DNA from: Gossypium raimondii
Lineage: Eukaryota > Streptophyta > Magnoliopsida > Malvales > Malvaceae
Length of the DNA stretch: 64,000 nucleotides
Reading direction: 5' to 3'
Assembly: GCF_025698545.1 (NCBI RefSeq)
Contig: NC_068577.1
Span: 1,178,001-1,242,000, forward strand
A program made the translations under genes and the position numbers. Below are positions 24,374-35,677 of the stretch, piece by piece (within the stretch, counting starts at the first letter, position 1; every line of letters starts with the position of its first letter). Under the pieces are notes generated by a model. That model did no database searches. It was not told the DNA's origin and saw only the letters and a program-made list of their open reading frames with translations.

Positions 24374-24516
24374 TCGATTAAGTATCAGTTCAATTGGCGT
24401 GGACATTATTATCAATTTAGGGGACGTGAGTTTAAATGTTTTAAAGCGTATTATCCTCCTATTTATGAGTTCAGAATGAGTTATGGGTAGTTTTAGATAT
24501 TGCGTCAAAAAGAATA
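24374..24516 (+). mobile_element. tRNA-derived SINE copy 4
   Basis: Decayed box A (AGTATCAGTTCAATTGGCG), box B-like GGACGTGAGTTTAAATG, then ATTATCCTCCTATTTATGAG and the tail GATATTGCGTCAAAAAG. Same orientation as copies 1-3. Confidence 0.6.
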
Positions 24517-24647
24517 GATTAATAATGATAAATATATTACACAGGTAATTTTAACGATTTTAATTACATAAGGCGAGTTTCAAACCTAAACCTTTTAAGA
24601 TTCAGTACTTTACCAAATGGGTTTTTTTTGGGAACAATTTTTGCTCC

Positions 24648-24785
24648 TTTTTTGAAACAATATTTATAACTATTCATATCATTCTCAACTCATAAATAGG
24701 AGGATAATGCACTTCAACGCACTCAAACTTATATTTTCCTGCATTGACAATAATACTCATACCAATTGAGCTTATACTCAATCGG
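24648..24785 (-). mobile_element. tRNA-derived SINE copy 5
   Basis: Read on the minus strand it gives GAGTATAAGCTCAATTGG, then the shared CATTATCCTCCTATTTATGAG, then the tail. It lies 130 bp from copy 4 in opposite orientation. Confidence 0.6.
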
Positions 24786-25073
24786 CTATACTAAATAGAG
24801 TTAAAAATAGTATGGTTGAGTAATGTGCTAAATAAAATACTCAATTAGGGCAAGAAAAACATTTTGTTGGGAAAAGCCTAAAAGGTAGCCTTATATCATT
24901 GGATTTAAGTCTTTTCCTTTCACTATTGATTTATAAAACACCCAATAATGTTTCACAAAGAACTTTCAAATAATACTATCTAAAGAAAGTAAGGCTCTAA
25001 AAGTAATTTAAATAATTTATTTTTTATTTTATAAGAATAATTATTTAGTATATTAACGGTTTTGATCATATCT

Positions 25074-25215
25074 GTTCTTTTTGACGCAATACCTATAATA
25101 ATTCATAGCCCCTCCCCAACCAAAAAATAGGAGGATAATACGTTTCAGCACACTCAAACCCACGTACTTCTACATTGGCAACAATGTGCATGCCAATCGA
25201 GTTAGGACTCAATCG
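25074..25215 (-). mobile_element. tRNA-derived SINE copy 6
   Basis: The minus strand reads GAGTCCTAACTCGATTGGCA, then GTACGTGGGTTTGAGTGTGC (clear box B), GTATTATCCTCCTATTTTTT, GGTTGGGGAGGGGCTATGAA and a tail ending TGCGTCAAAAAGAAC. This is one of the two most complete copies. Confidence 0.7.
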
Positions 25216-26752
25216 TCATATTTTTAAATTATGTTTAAAAAGTTTGAAAAATATCATTTATAAAATAAAAATTTTCACCATCTATATACTAAATAATTAT
25301 TTTTAATGTAATATTCAAAGTTATTAAAAGTATTCAAAATTTCCATGGAGGGGATCAGAAAATGCCCCATCAATCCCCAAACTTTTATTGTCAAAGTTTA
25401 TTTCTTTCAATCACATGAAAGTCTCAACTTTATCTCATGAACTATCATATCTAAACCAAATCACGCCCATAAATATTTATAATGGTGCCCCATCTACAAT
25501 TATTTCTAGCCCCACTTCAAAAATATATATAAAAAAAAACAAATAACTTCTTTTATTATCTTTTTCAAATATTTAATTAATGTATCTTGATGATATCACC
25601 TCACGTTAAATTATTCGATGTGGTAAAACTCGATGAAGCTCAGTCTCATAGTTTTGTTAATAACTTAAACTCGGCCTTACTAAAATGTCTTGTCACAATA
25701 GGTAAGCCTACACAGTCCTTAAAAAAATATATGAGAAGAGCTTCTGTCAACATCTATCAATCTATCACCTCTTTAGGCGTAACGACACTTTGCCTGGTCT
25801 TCTTTCATAATCTCCTCATATAGACTCCAATAGTGTTCCTAGCCAACGTCCATTGCTCTACCCCTTACACTTACGAGGTAGGGTGTTTGATGGTTGGGAC
25901 CCAAGCCAAGTTTGCCTCATTCCATAAATACCATCCTCTAACACCAAATCAAATGCAATAGAGAAAAAAAGAGAACTTAACTACCGGGTTGACAACATTT
26001 TGCTTAAACGTCCTCCTGACCCAAACCAAAATGTTATCCTTAATGGCTATCTGCACCACTTAAGGTGTGAACCACCTCCATTCTTAGTGGCTCTCTATAC
26101 CGCCCATGTGAAAGTTTTGATATCCCAAATTTTTGATATAATAATATTTAAGATGAATTTTATTACTAAATCATTTAGTGTTTAAATATTTTCAACTTAA
26201 CACCTTATAAAACTCAATTGTTATAACAACTAACATCGTTTGGGGGAAACAAGCAAAATACTATGTATCTACCTTCAGATTCAGAACAAGATGACCAAGA
26301 TGTCACCTGTGATCCACACTAAGGTAAATCCATACATCAGGGTTGGAATGATATGGTAGATGCTTACCATCCCTCATTTTCTTTTATTAAATCCAGGTAA
26401 CATCATTTTGTTTGTTCAATTGATACTAAGTGTATTTTTTTTAGTTTAAAATGTCCTAATAAAAATTTAAAATTTTTAACACTATTAATAATCAGTCTTA
26501 AATTTTACAATTTTTAAAAATAAATAACTTAAACTTTTGGAAATAAAAATAAATGAACTAAATTTTAAAAGTATGAAAAATATACGGACTTGAAGCATAT
26601 TTTAACTTGAAAATTCATATAACTTATTAACAAATTTAATGAAATATTAAAAATTTTAATTATTTATATCTATATTTATCCTATAATAAAAATGGTAATT
26701 GAGTTTGATGTTAGTATCCCCTTTAAATGTTTAAAACTAATTTATGATTTAT
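25216..26752. other. Gene-free intergenic DNA
   Basis: The part 25,580-26,360 is less AT-rich and has broken short frames (25,587-25,823 and 26,000-26,185) without a recognised domain. It may be an old transposon of a type I cannot name. The rest is AT-rich. Confidence 0.35.
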
Positions 26753-26899
26753 TAAGGTAGGTTTGGATGGACAACGTTTATCTGCTATTAGTGTAAAAAT
26801 AACAGTGGCTGTGGGATTAAATACTGTAGTTTTACTATAATGTGAAAGTAAATTAAACACGCCGCGTCGCACTCCACTTTTCATCCAAACTCACCCTAA
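26753..26899 (+). mobile_element. Short MITE family (copy 3)
   Basis: Ends GGTAGGTTTGGATGGAC and, reversed, AGGGTGAGTTTGGATGAAA. The core ATTAGTGTAAAAATAACAG matches copy 2 at 19,183. It lies about 350 bp before the LOB-domain start codon. Confidence 0.65.
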
Positions 26900-27246
26900 A
26901 TGTAACATTTATTGTACAACATTGTTGAATGTCGAATGTAAATCATAAAAAACGGATATGAAAGATATAGAAAAAAATGGGATTCAGCATCAAATATTTA
27001 TTTTAGAAAAAGGAAATTGAATCATGTTTGTTTTTAACTTGGGGCATTCGTGTTGTTAGCACGAAGTATCTAAATAATAGACCATACACTGTTTCCCACT
27101 ATTAAAACCTAAGAAAAATACTAATATCTATACCTCACTGTTTAAAAAGTTGGGGCCTATTTAAATGCAAATTTGACAAGAAGAAAAGACATTGAAGTTA
27201 AAGCCTTGAAAAAAGTAAAGAGTTTGGGTGAGTCTAATTTGAAGCA

Positions 27247-27765
27247 ATGAGGGGTCACGAACCACGTTCCACTTCTTCTTGTGCAGCTTGCAAGCTCTTG
27301 AAAAGGAGGTGCAGTCCCAACTGTATCTTCGCACCCTATTTCCGATCCGGCGAGCCGAAGAAATTCGCCAATGTCCACAAGGTTTTTGGTGCTAGCAATG
27401 TAAGCAAGATCTTGGTTGAAGTGCCTGAAGAACAGCGCGAAGACACGGTGAACTCCTTGGCGTATGAGGCTGAGGCAAGGCTTAGAGACCCTGTCTATGG
27501 TTGCATTGGTGCCATAGCTTTGTTGCAAAGGAAGATGATCCAACTGCAACACGATTTAGCCCTTGCTAGAGCATGTTTGGCTCGGTATGTCGCAACTCCT
27601 TCCGTTATCGTCAGTTCCGATGATCATCATCGGGTTATCACCGGACCTTTCGATGATTTCCCGGTTGATTGCGGAGTATCTTTCGACAGTTTTAACCAGA
27701 ATATTTCATATGAATTGAATCAAGAAGCAAATATGTATGATTTTAGCCAAATTCCATATGTATAA
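27247..27765 (+). CDS. LBD21: LOB-domain (LBD) transcription factor, class I, LBD21-like
   Basis: Intronless frame for 172 residues. The zinc-binding C block is complete: Cys12, Cys15, Cys22 and Cys26 (CX2CX6CX3C). The GAS block follows (FANVHKVFGASNVSK, about 40-54), then RLRDPVYGCIGAI (78-90). A heptad-like Leu/Ile series (LLQRKMIQLQHDLALARACL, 92-111) provides dimerisation, as in class I members. The C-terminal third is unique and acidic, as usual. It should act as a nuclear DNA-binding regulator. The opening MRGHEPRS.SSCAACKLLKRRC and EVPEEQRE agree with my memory of LBD21; other class I members are possible. A TATA-like CTATTTAAAT lies at 27,157-27,166. Confidence 0.9.
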   Translation: MRGHEPRSTSSCAACKLLKRRCSPNCIFAPYFRSGEPKKFANVHKVFGASNVSKILVEVPEEQREDTVNSLAYEAEARLRDPVYGCIGAIALLQRKMIQLQHDLALARACLARYVATPSVIVSSDDHHRVITGPFDDFPVDCGVSFDSFNQNISYELNQEANMYDFSQIPYV

Positions 27766-27769
27766 ATAT

Positions 27770-28400
27770 TTTCTCTCTTCCTTGAATCTGTTATTCTATG
27801 TCCTCAATATCAAAGCTTCAATGAATATCGGAAATCAGAAAGGGTTTGGTGTAAATGGTATACTTAAAAGAGTGGGCATATTTCAAAGGACAAAGTGAAA
27901 TTGGAAGTGTAAGCCAAAATCTCCAAAATGTAGGGCAGAGTGGTGGCTTCATTTCGGATAACTCTCCTGCCAAATCAAACAAGCATCACATGCTCTTGTT
28001 CACAAGCTTTGGCCTATGAATTATTACTCTCAAGTCATATGATATCCCCTCCTATCTTAAAATATATATTTTTTAATTTTGATACTGATATATATCATTA
28101 TTGGTGTGTTTCGAGATATCGTTTTAAGTTTACTAATATTTTTCAACATTATTTTCATATTTAGAATAATATATATTATTTTCTTGTACATGCAAATAAA
28201 ATTTTAGAATTTAGAGTTTAGGGCTATTGGTTGAAGTGAGTTTATCTAGGCTTGAAACTAGGATTTGATCCACAGGTTCACCTATGTGGTAGAGTAGTGT
28301 GTGTGGGTATGTGAATGAGTTTGATCTTGTATTGTATAAAAAAACCCAATTTTTAAACATTATATAAATAAAAAAATACTTTAAAATATGATAAATTATT
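27770..28400. other. 3' flank of the LBD gene
   Basis: The first 200 bp probably hold the 3' UTR. No other gene was seen, and the open frames 27,940-28,164 (plus) and 28,211-28,519 (minus) lack recognisable content. Confidence 0.35.
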
Positions 28401-28404
28401 ATAT

Positions 28405-29010
28405 CAAGCTTAATTATGATAAGCCAGGAAAGTATTTGGGATTCTAAGTTTTTCCAAAACAATGATTGATAAGTTGGAAAACAAGTTAGCAAGTTGGAAG
28501 CACAATCCCTTGGGGTCAAGGGTGGGCAAACACTAATTAACTCAAAGACTCTAGCTCATATGTGTAACCCATGGCCTACTTTAAAGCTTTGGCCAACATT
28601 TGCGGTAAGATAGATGGAATAGTAGGAGATTTCTAGTGGGGATCAAATTTAAGAAAGAGGAAGATGTACTTGGATAAATAGAGTGATATTTGCTTACCCA
28701 AGGACATGGGAGGGCTAGGTTTTAGACAAGCTCACCGAATGAACGAAGCTTTATTAGCAAGACAAGCCTGGCACATCACATGGTTGCTTCATGAAACTGT
28801 GGTGAAGAAATGTTGTGTTAAGAAGCCGTTCATGTTATTTAAGCCAAAACTATATGAAAAAGCATCCTAAAAAGTTGGTGAATAAATAGTTGCAAAGGAG
28901 AGTTACTACTATTGATGATCGATGTCTTCTTGATATAGAGAATTATGACCATATATTCCTGAAATGTTAATTTGCGAGTGCAGTTTGATTTGGATTTCAG
29001 TATGGTTTAA
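28405..29010 (+). pseudogene. Second dead LINE ORF2 remnant
   Basis: The forward translation holds [20 protein letters not shown], then LARQAWHI, a classic LINE ORF2 region after the reverse transcriptase, preceded by KLASWKHNPL and followed by RVTTIDDRCLLD of the zf-RVT region. Several stops and frame changes interrupt it. It belongs to a different part of ORF2 than the copy at 7-8.6 kb, so the two need not be one family. Confidence 0.75.
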
Positions 29011-29515
29011 AGATTTTCGAACTGAACTTATCCAACATTACAGAGTAGATCAAAGAATGAATCGTATGTAAAAGTTTAAATGAAATTGAATAGGAAATGG
29101 TGATTGTTTTAACTTCTACATTATTTGGTGCTATAGGAATAGTCTTCTAAAATGTACTCATGAAAAACGAATGCTCGAGACAAAAAGGAAGAACAATTAA
29201 AAATAGTACGTACAAACTAAGAATTAATACAATTCAATCTAAAGCACATAATTACACCTACTAAATTGAATTAAAACTCACACAAGACAATTGCATGAAA
29301 ATCGACGCATACCCCTCCCCCCAAAAAACTAGTGGTAGATAAACAAGATTTCATTACTACAACTCATAAACAACTAATTTATGTACAAGAAGATGCATGT
29401 TATCCACATTAAGCCAGCAATTTCACTTCATCTTTGTGGTTGGATCATTAGATGGATACATCTTAGTTACTTGAAACAAAAGAAGATATTAAGTCACATG
29501 GATTATCAGACTCAT

Positions 29516-30011
29516 TTACTCCACATCTTCAGTGAACTCAATTCTCTGTTTCTCGAGTTCCATCATTTGGTGTTGCTTCCAGCTCTTGATTCTCTCATAG
29601 ATCTCTCTGAATTTCAAAACCGCTCTCGCTAATTCACTAAAACTAGCTTCATTGGATAATCCAACATCCTCCAACTGCCGATGACTCTCCATTGACTTTA
29701 CCAATGAGAGAATCCATGCGATTAACAAACGGTCATCTCGAAGGCAGCGGTTTAGTTCTTTCCACCTTGTATTTTTTCTTCAAGGTGCCCAGCCGGTTCT
29801 TGCACTAGACGTCGGTTTTCTTAGGCTTAACGCCGTTTTGACGGGAGTTAACGGGGTCAGCGACTTCTTGCAAGTCATTTTGACGGAGTTTACCTCTGTC
29901 AAGTCTTGAAAAACAGTCACCCCATGCCTTGATAAGCGTAGCTGTGGCTCCTTCGCTCCAACAATCTTCCCGGCCGCCGCCAACGGAGGAGTGGGTGTTA
30001 TGAGAGTTCAT
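29516..30011 (-). pseudogene. Trihelix (ASIL/ENAP-type) transcription factor pseudogene
   Basis: From an ATG at 30,011 the minus strand encodes the Myb/SANT-like trihelix domain: [19 protein letters not shown], then [15 protein letters not shown] and KPKKTDV. The next codon, Gln in relatives (QCKNRLGTLKKKYKVE), is TAG at 29,807-29,805. Further on, PSR is followed by TGA (29,735-29,733) where relatives have Trp, then PFV and RMDSLIG. After that the family-like text continues in another frame (FSELARAVLKFREIYERI, then MMELEKQRIEF), and the Pro-rich middle of the family is shortened. Two nonsense changes and a frameshift leave it unable to make the factor. No introns are expected, so it may be a decayed copy of an intact gene elsewhere. 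Confidence 0.8.
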
Positions 30012-30019
30012 GGTAAGAA

Positions 30020-31080
30020 GCAGTTAAAGTGTTTGGGGGGTGAAATGGAGGGTGGCTGAAGATAAAAGTGGAAGATGAAGAGGAAGAGGAAGGAATTGAG
30101 GAGAAGCACAGCAGAGGATCGGCCGTGCAATTTCTTTAGGCGATCGGCGGTGACGCTAATTCTCCCTTATTGGGGTTAGAGTTGGACGTGATGGAATGGG
30201 GCGTTGACTATTATATCAATCTTACGTCCATGTTATTATCCAATGGCATTCCTCTGCTCTTCAAGTGAATTTCTTAGAATTTGTAATTTCGAACAAAATT
30301 TTCCTTTTTAGCAAGAACAAAAGTTCAAGTCGAAATGAATTGAACTTTTTATTCTGTTTCATTCTGTATGCACATTTTTATTATTTTCTTTAATGTTTCC
30401 ATTCCCCACACTAGTGCAATTAACAATCAAATCATTGAACTGAAGGTTATCATTAACGAAAGGGCACAAGTACTAACATGCATAAAGCAATGACCCCTAC
30501 AACATTCAACTCTATTGATTGATTGAATGGATGAAAATTATTAATCATCCAACCAAGCAAGAGGCTGAGGCAAAGAATAGATACAAAGTCCCTCAAAACA
30601 TTCATCATTTTACAAAACTAATTGCATTCCATTGGGGGCAAGAAACTGATTTGTTTGTTTCTCGAGGTCATTTGAATTCATCCCAAGCAAATGGGGGAGA
30701 CCCCAAAAATCGAATCCACTAATCCACCTTTTCTTCATCAATCCCTCTTTAGGCATAAATAAATAAATATAGGTGCTCAATTGATTCTAGGCTTTTCCTA
30801 TCAAAAGAATATGACCTTTTCTGAACCATACCCTAAAATCACCATACGCATTGTGAAACAAAGAAAAAATAAACTATATTTGCAGCACTTAACAAAGACA
30901 CCCATCACAAAGCTAACATCGAAACAGATAAGCATTTAGTTCTAAAAAGAAAATTCCATAACATTGTTCATGTAGATGAAAAAAGGGTTCAACAAAAATA
31001 CAGAACTAAACCATAAAAATTATAAAGATAAATCTCAAATCCTTTAACAAAAAAAAAAGAAAAAAGTACCCATCAAGCAA
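30020..31080. other. Gene-free DNA between the trihelix relic and RPL41
   Basis: The part up to 30,240 resembles the former leader and promoter of the trihelix relic. The part 30,750-31,080 probably holds the 3' UTR of RPL41, which reads toward it. No other gene was seen. Confidence 0.4.
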
Positions 31081-31087
31081 CATTAGG

Positions 31088-31265
31088 CTACTTAGATCTT
31101 TGCCTCATCTTTCTTCTCTTCCTCTTCAAGCGCCTCATACGCTTCTTCTTCCACTGTGATTACCAAAAGAGAAAAAATATATATATAACCCATCAGTTTT
31201 TCAATGAGAAAGAATCAATAAAAAGAACAGAGAGATGTGTGGATTCTTTTTACCTTAGCTCTCAT
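31088..31265 (-). CDS. RPL41: 60S ribosomal protein eL41
   Basis: Encodes the complete 25-residue protein eL41, the smallest and most basic ribosomal protein, which lies at the subunit interface. Exon 1 (31,265-31,254) gives MRAK; exon 2 (31,153-31,088) gives WKKKRMRRLKRKRRKMRQRSK and a TAG stop. The intron is GT-AG, phase 0, 100 bp. Length and sequence equal the near-invariant eukaryotic eL41. The frame is too short for standard gene calling. Its promoter carries the telo box and site II elements of plant ribosomal genes. Downstream in the same direction lies the trihelix relic. Confidence 0.96.
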
Positions 31266-31387
31266 GGTGAAAAGGGTTCGAAATTCGTTTCCTTTTGCAG
31301 TCTCAGGATTGGGTATCTTCTAGAGAGTACGCGGCGAGAATGGAAGGAAGAGAAATCTCATTTGAGATCATATATATCGAATAGCTA

Positions 31388-31395
31388 AACCCTAG
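31388..31395 (-). promoter_or_regulatory. Telo box upstream of RPL41
   Basis: AAACCCTA on the plus strand (TAGGGTTT read with the gene) stands about 120 bp before the ATG, close to the probable transcription start. Telo boxes are enriched in plant translation genes. Confidence 0.65.
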
Positions 31396-31433
31396 AAGCC
31401 TCAATAGTGCGGTTAGGTAAGTGTTGGGGAATT

Positions 31434-31484
31434 GGGCTTTGAGATTATACTGGGTTAAGGGCATCTAACCAGATTTCAGCCCAA
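31434..31484 (-). promoter_or_regulatory. Two site II-type elements of the RPL41 promoter
   Basis: TGGGCT at 31,434-31,439 and AGCCCA at 31,479-31,484 stand upstream of the telo box. TGGGCY elements bound by TCP factors commonly accompany telo boxes in ribosomal protein promoters and couple them to growth. Confidence 0.5.
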
Positions 31485-31489
31485 AATAA

Positions 31490-33105
31490 AATGTTTTTGG
31501 AACTGGTTAGATCACCGATTTTCGGCTCATTTAGTTTAAATTAAATAAATTATAAAAATAAAAAATATTTACAATTTTCAATTAAACCGATAATTTTTAA
31601 TTTAATTTAACCAGTTGATACCGATTCACAAATTAATCAAAATTTTTTTTATCTTACTTTAGATTGACATACTATTCATAGTATATACTTAATTGGAAGT
31701 ATTCATAGGTTGGGTCCGTCCTAGATATGATATTAACACACTTTATATTTTGTAAGTCCAGCCAAAATATGAACATAAAATTTTATCTAAACTCATTCAT
31801 ATTTTTTAAATGGCTAACTTAAGCCCATTTTAGGCCCTCCTATTCTACTTTTTTAATTTAATATTTTTATTAATTAAAATTGTATATATAGTTATATTAA
31901 CATTTTTAATGTTTACATTATACTACTGTAGACTTAATTTTTATATGTTATAAACCACATAATATGATTTTCTTAAAAATTTAATCAGTTGGAAATTGAT
32001 TTTAATGTTTGATATGTGAAAGAGAAATTTTATTTCGTATTTTAATCTTTTATTAAAAAAACTAATAAAAACTGCATAAAATAAAATTGGAACCCACACA
32101 AATTGAATTGGTAAAATATTATATTTGGCACTCAATCAAAGCTTTATTTTGATAAATTTTATACATTTTAATTTTAATATTAATATGCACAATTTATTAT
32201 CTCAATCAGTTGTCTGTGTGTGTATGTATATTTACTATTACTTAAGCTCCTGAGTTGGTGTCACGAGTCAACTAGACACCAACTCAGTTAGGAAAATTAC
32301 AAAAATATCATTTTGTAATTAAAATAAGTTATATTATTTGAGGGTATTTTAGTCTTTTATTTTGACAAAATAAATAAAAATATGCATATAGTAGAATTTG
32401 AACCCACGTCAATTGAATTAATAAAATCTTAAATTTACCAATCAATCAAAGCTTTATTTTAATATATTTCATACATTTTTATTTTAATATACACAATATA
32501 TTATTATATCTTTAATTTATTGTAAGTTTCCTCACACGTGTTTTTCTTTTTGAGATTTTAAAACGATGGTATAATTTCGGTTTTAGTCTTTAAAAATGTT
32601 CAAAATTTAATTTAATTTTTTATTTTAATATTGTACATATTTTATGTGTTATTATGATTCATTTCAAACCATATGTTTCATTATTTATTTTATATTATTT
32701 TTAAACACACATCTGTATTCTAAATCCGTGATTTCCACATGCATATAGGTGTGATAGGATTTCTAGTATTAATAATATTATTAATTGAGTTGGTATCATA
32801 AGTCAACTCGACACTAACGCATACGATTGATGACAAAATCATGATAAATAGTTTAAGTGCATTTAGAATTGTTAATCTGATGTATTTATGTATGTTTAAA
32901 TTTCGTTTTACTTACAAATTAGTCTATTTTTATTTTAATATCGTACATATTTTATGTGTTGTTATAATTAATTAATTAATTTCAAACCATACGTTTCATT
33001 ATTTATTGTATATTATTTTTAAACACACATCTATATTCTAAATTTATGGTTTTCAGATTCATAAACAAGATTTTTAACAATAATTATGAATGTACTTTCT
33101 GTATA
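31490..33105. repeat. Gene-free DNA with two tandemly doubled segments
   Basis: Segment A (about 32,040-32,200) recurs at about 32,340-32,520, sharing GAACCCAC, AATTGAATT and CAATCAAAGCTTTATTTT. Segment B (about 32,585-32,745) recurs at 32,900-33,060, sharing TTTCATTATTTATT and TTTTTAAACACACATCT. A related stretch lies at 55,330-55,520. They are diverged direct duplications of AT-rich elements. No frame of interest. Confidence 0.5.
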
Positions 33106-33107
33106 TT

Positions 33108-34637
33108 TTAAGATTTTAAAAACCTAAGTGCCAACTTGTCCTTGTTCTTGGTTGGTATGAAAAAGCTTACCAATCCAGTGGCCTTTGGCGCCGTTCCTCC
33201 AAACTCTGCTTTTCCCCATCCGAAATCAACATTTTCGACTCCCATGTGCATTAAATCCGATATCCCATACGACCCGATAACAGCCGGGACATAGAGTGAT
33301 TTACCTCGAATCGCAAATAAATCTGCCGTGGATTTTATAAATTCCTCTGTCACATTTGCTATTGCTTTCTTTATTAGTTCCACTGCATACCCAACTGGAT
33401 TATGGCAGAGGTTTTTAACTGTTGTAATTGCTGTTGGGGAGACCAAAACGTTCCCGCAATATCCTGATGGCAATGGAGGATTGAATTTGGAACGTACGTT
33501 AGCAATGCACAACATGCGTACCTGTTCCTCAGGGTCGAGATTCATAGCAATGGTTTGACAACGCAATAAACAAGCTGTTATGAGTTCGAACTTGGTGCAA
33601 TGGCGAAGGTGGAGAGGGAGGAGACTACGAAGAAGTGAAACTTCAACGGGGCCAAAGAAAAAGGAACATTCAACCATGTTGTCCATGATGACGGTAGCTT
33701 CCACTCGGTCATACTCATGGTGGGTGAATGTGACTCGTGGTGGGTCTCGAGCATTTAAGAGATATCTTTCCCAAACAGGTGGGATGGAAGGGCTGACTAC
33801 ACCTCGTGCCATTTCACCAATAGCGGACATGAATTGTTGCCGTCACACATGGCATGATTGAAGCGAAGGGCAAAGATGAAACCACCACATTTCAGCAGTG
33901 TTACCTATTAACTAAAAAACTAATATCAATTATGCAACAAAATATGTATCTAAGTAAAAGTAAAAACGATGGAGATGAAACCACCATAGCCTAATTCTTG
34001 GCTCCAATTAAATTTGTGGTGTCTATAGGTGTCGTTCAAGAAAATTTCAGCAGGAAAAGTTTTTTATTTAATCTCACTAATGATTTAAAGGGAGCCTTAG
34101 TGTAGGCTTGGGTATAACATGCATGCCAGGTGTGAGTCCTACTTAGAGTCGGCACGTGTTTGTGAATATTTTTATATAAATTAGATGAAGGTATATCAGC
34201 AATGGGCAATTAAGCATTGCTTGAGAGCCAGGGACATCAAATAACAGTTCTTCAAAGCAAGGAAATGGTGGTTGAATTGGTTCACCAAATTGTTCGAGTG
34301 TAATATCAGCATCGGCCTTTATAAACATCACACCCTCACCATTGCAATCCACTATAAGCTTACCATTAGCACCTTCCTTTAGTCTACCTGCAAATGGATA
34401 ATAAAAGACTAGGGTTTGCGCAAGTGCCTCCTTAATAACCTCAGCAATATCCTTCCCTTTCATGGAGGGTTCGTACCGATAAAATTGGATCGCTGGAAAT
34501 TGGGCCCGAAGACTCTCTTGATCATCAATGTCCGATAATAGTTTTTGTTCATGTGGTGTAGGCTTGGCCGGAGCGACAAGTTCGGGTTTGCATCGTCGAA
34601 CGGTGAATGCAAGAGGGATGCTATAAGGTGTTGCCAT
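33108..34637 (-). pseudogene. BAHD acyltransferase pseudogene (benzyl alcohol benzoyltransferase type)
   Basis: BAHD enzymes move acyl groups from CoA to alcohols or amines. Exon 1 (34,637 to about 34,210) encodes a typical start ([20 protein letters not shown], then [12 protein letters not shown] and DVPGS, LNCPLL). At the usual exon end the GT donor is absent and the frame runs on to a stop at 34,143. Exon 2 starts after an AG near 33,904 (VTLLKCGGFIFALRFNH). It has the catalytic HxxxD as HAMCD (33,856-33,842). Directly after it about 10-11 bases are missing and the frame shifts; FMSAIGEMARG then continues in the other frame. The structural motif is present (VDFGWG), but the tail ends about 40 residues early. 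A lost donor, a frameshift and a truncation together make it non-functional. Confidence 0.8.
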
Positions 34638-34796
34638 CTAACAAGTTTCAGGTTTAATGGTAGAAATGTGTTTTAAGGGAAGTTCCCATCATCATTTTAA
34701 TCGAATAGTTAAAAGATGTTAATTATTCTGATTAAACTAAAGCCATTGTAAAAGTAGAGGATCAAATTAGGTAAGAATTGACTTCTATAAAAAAAG

Positions 34797-35306
34797 CATA
34801 ATTATAAATTTAATTCTCAATGTTTGAATTTTTTTATCAATTTGGTCATTATTTCTTTTTTGAGTTAAATTCGATCCCAACATTTTAAAAAGAGTCGAAT
34901 TTGACCATTAACCTTTAAAATAAAGTCCAATTACTATTTTTAACAAAAATACTGACTAAAACATTACATTTTTAACGTGATAGTCCACATGCAATCCATG
35001 TGTACTTCAAGCTTTTTGTTGCTAATTTTATGATTTTTATAATTTATTTATTTTAAATATTTTATAATTTTAAAATTATTTGTTAACGAGGCATATAAGA
35101 TAAATAGTAACATGTTAACATGAAATACATCTGGATTACCACATAGATTTCCATACAAACATTGTTAAAAAAATATTTTAGTTAACATTTTCGTTAAAAA
35201 GCAATTTGACTCTTTCTAAAATTAATGATCAAATTTAACTAAAAACAAAATAGGAAACAAATTAACCAAAAAATGTAAACATTAAAAAGTTAAATTTATT
35301 ATATGT
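34797..35306. mobile_element. About 0.5-kb MITE, intact relative of the split one
   Basis: The left end ATAAATTTAATTCTCAATG and the reversed right end ATAAATTTAACTTTTTAATG pair for about 50 bp. Internal words match the copy at 20,338-22,858 in order, for example TTTTAAAATTATTTGTTAACG versus TTTTGAAATTATTTGTCGATG and AACATGAAATACATCTGGA versus AATATGAAGTACATGTGGA. Confidence 0.7.
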
Positions 35307-35465
35307 AGAAAATTAATTATTCATTAATTCAATTTAAACATGCTTAACCCTTTAATTAACAAATTAAATATTGTAGCCAAACTTAAGTTAAGATTGTGTT
35401 TGAAAAAATCAAATATAAATAAAGAAATTAAAATTATGTAACCAAGTCAGTGGGTTAAATTAAAT

Positions 35466-35677
35466 AAATATGTTGTTTCTTTTAATATTTAAGTAAGTAT
35501 GCTTTATATATATATATCAGGATACGTTGTTTTTGGACAGAAAGTGAAAATGCAACGTGGTTAAAGGCACACCTTGCAGGACACGTTTTCACCTTCTTTC
35601 TCCAAAAACAGTGTATCTCGATAAATATAAAAAAACCGTATACTTACTTAAATATTAAAAAGAAAAACAACATATTT
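35466..35677. repeat. Strong fold-back of about 212 nt
   Basis: The left arm AAATATGTTGTTTCTTTTAA, TATTTAAGTAAGTATGC and ACGTTGTTTTTGGACAGAAA is answered by the reverse complement of the right arm, AAATATGTTGTTTTTCTTTTTAA, TATTTAAGTAAGTATAC and ACTGTTTTTGGAGAAAGAA. The loop is about 35 nt (TTAAAGGCACACCTTGCAGG region). It could be a MITE of its own family or the source of a hairpin RNA. No copy elsewhere in the window was seen. Confidence 0.65.

Noticed and set aside
25580-26360. Possible gene in a less AT-rich stretch
   Set aside because: Frames are short and interrupted, no domain is recognisable and no splice model joins them. Left as unassigned.
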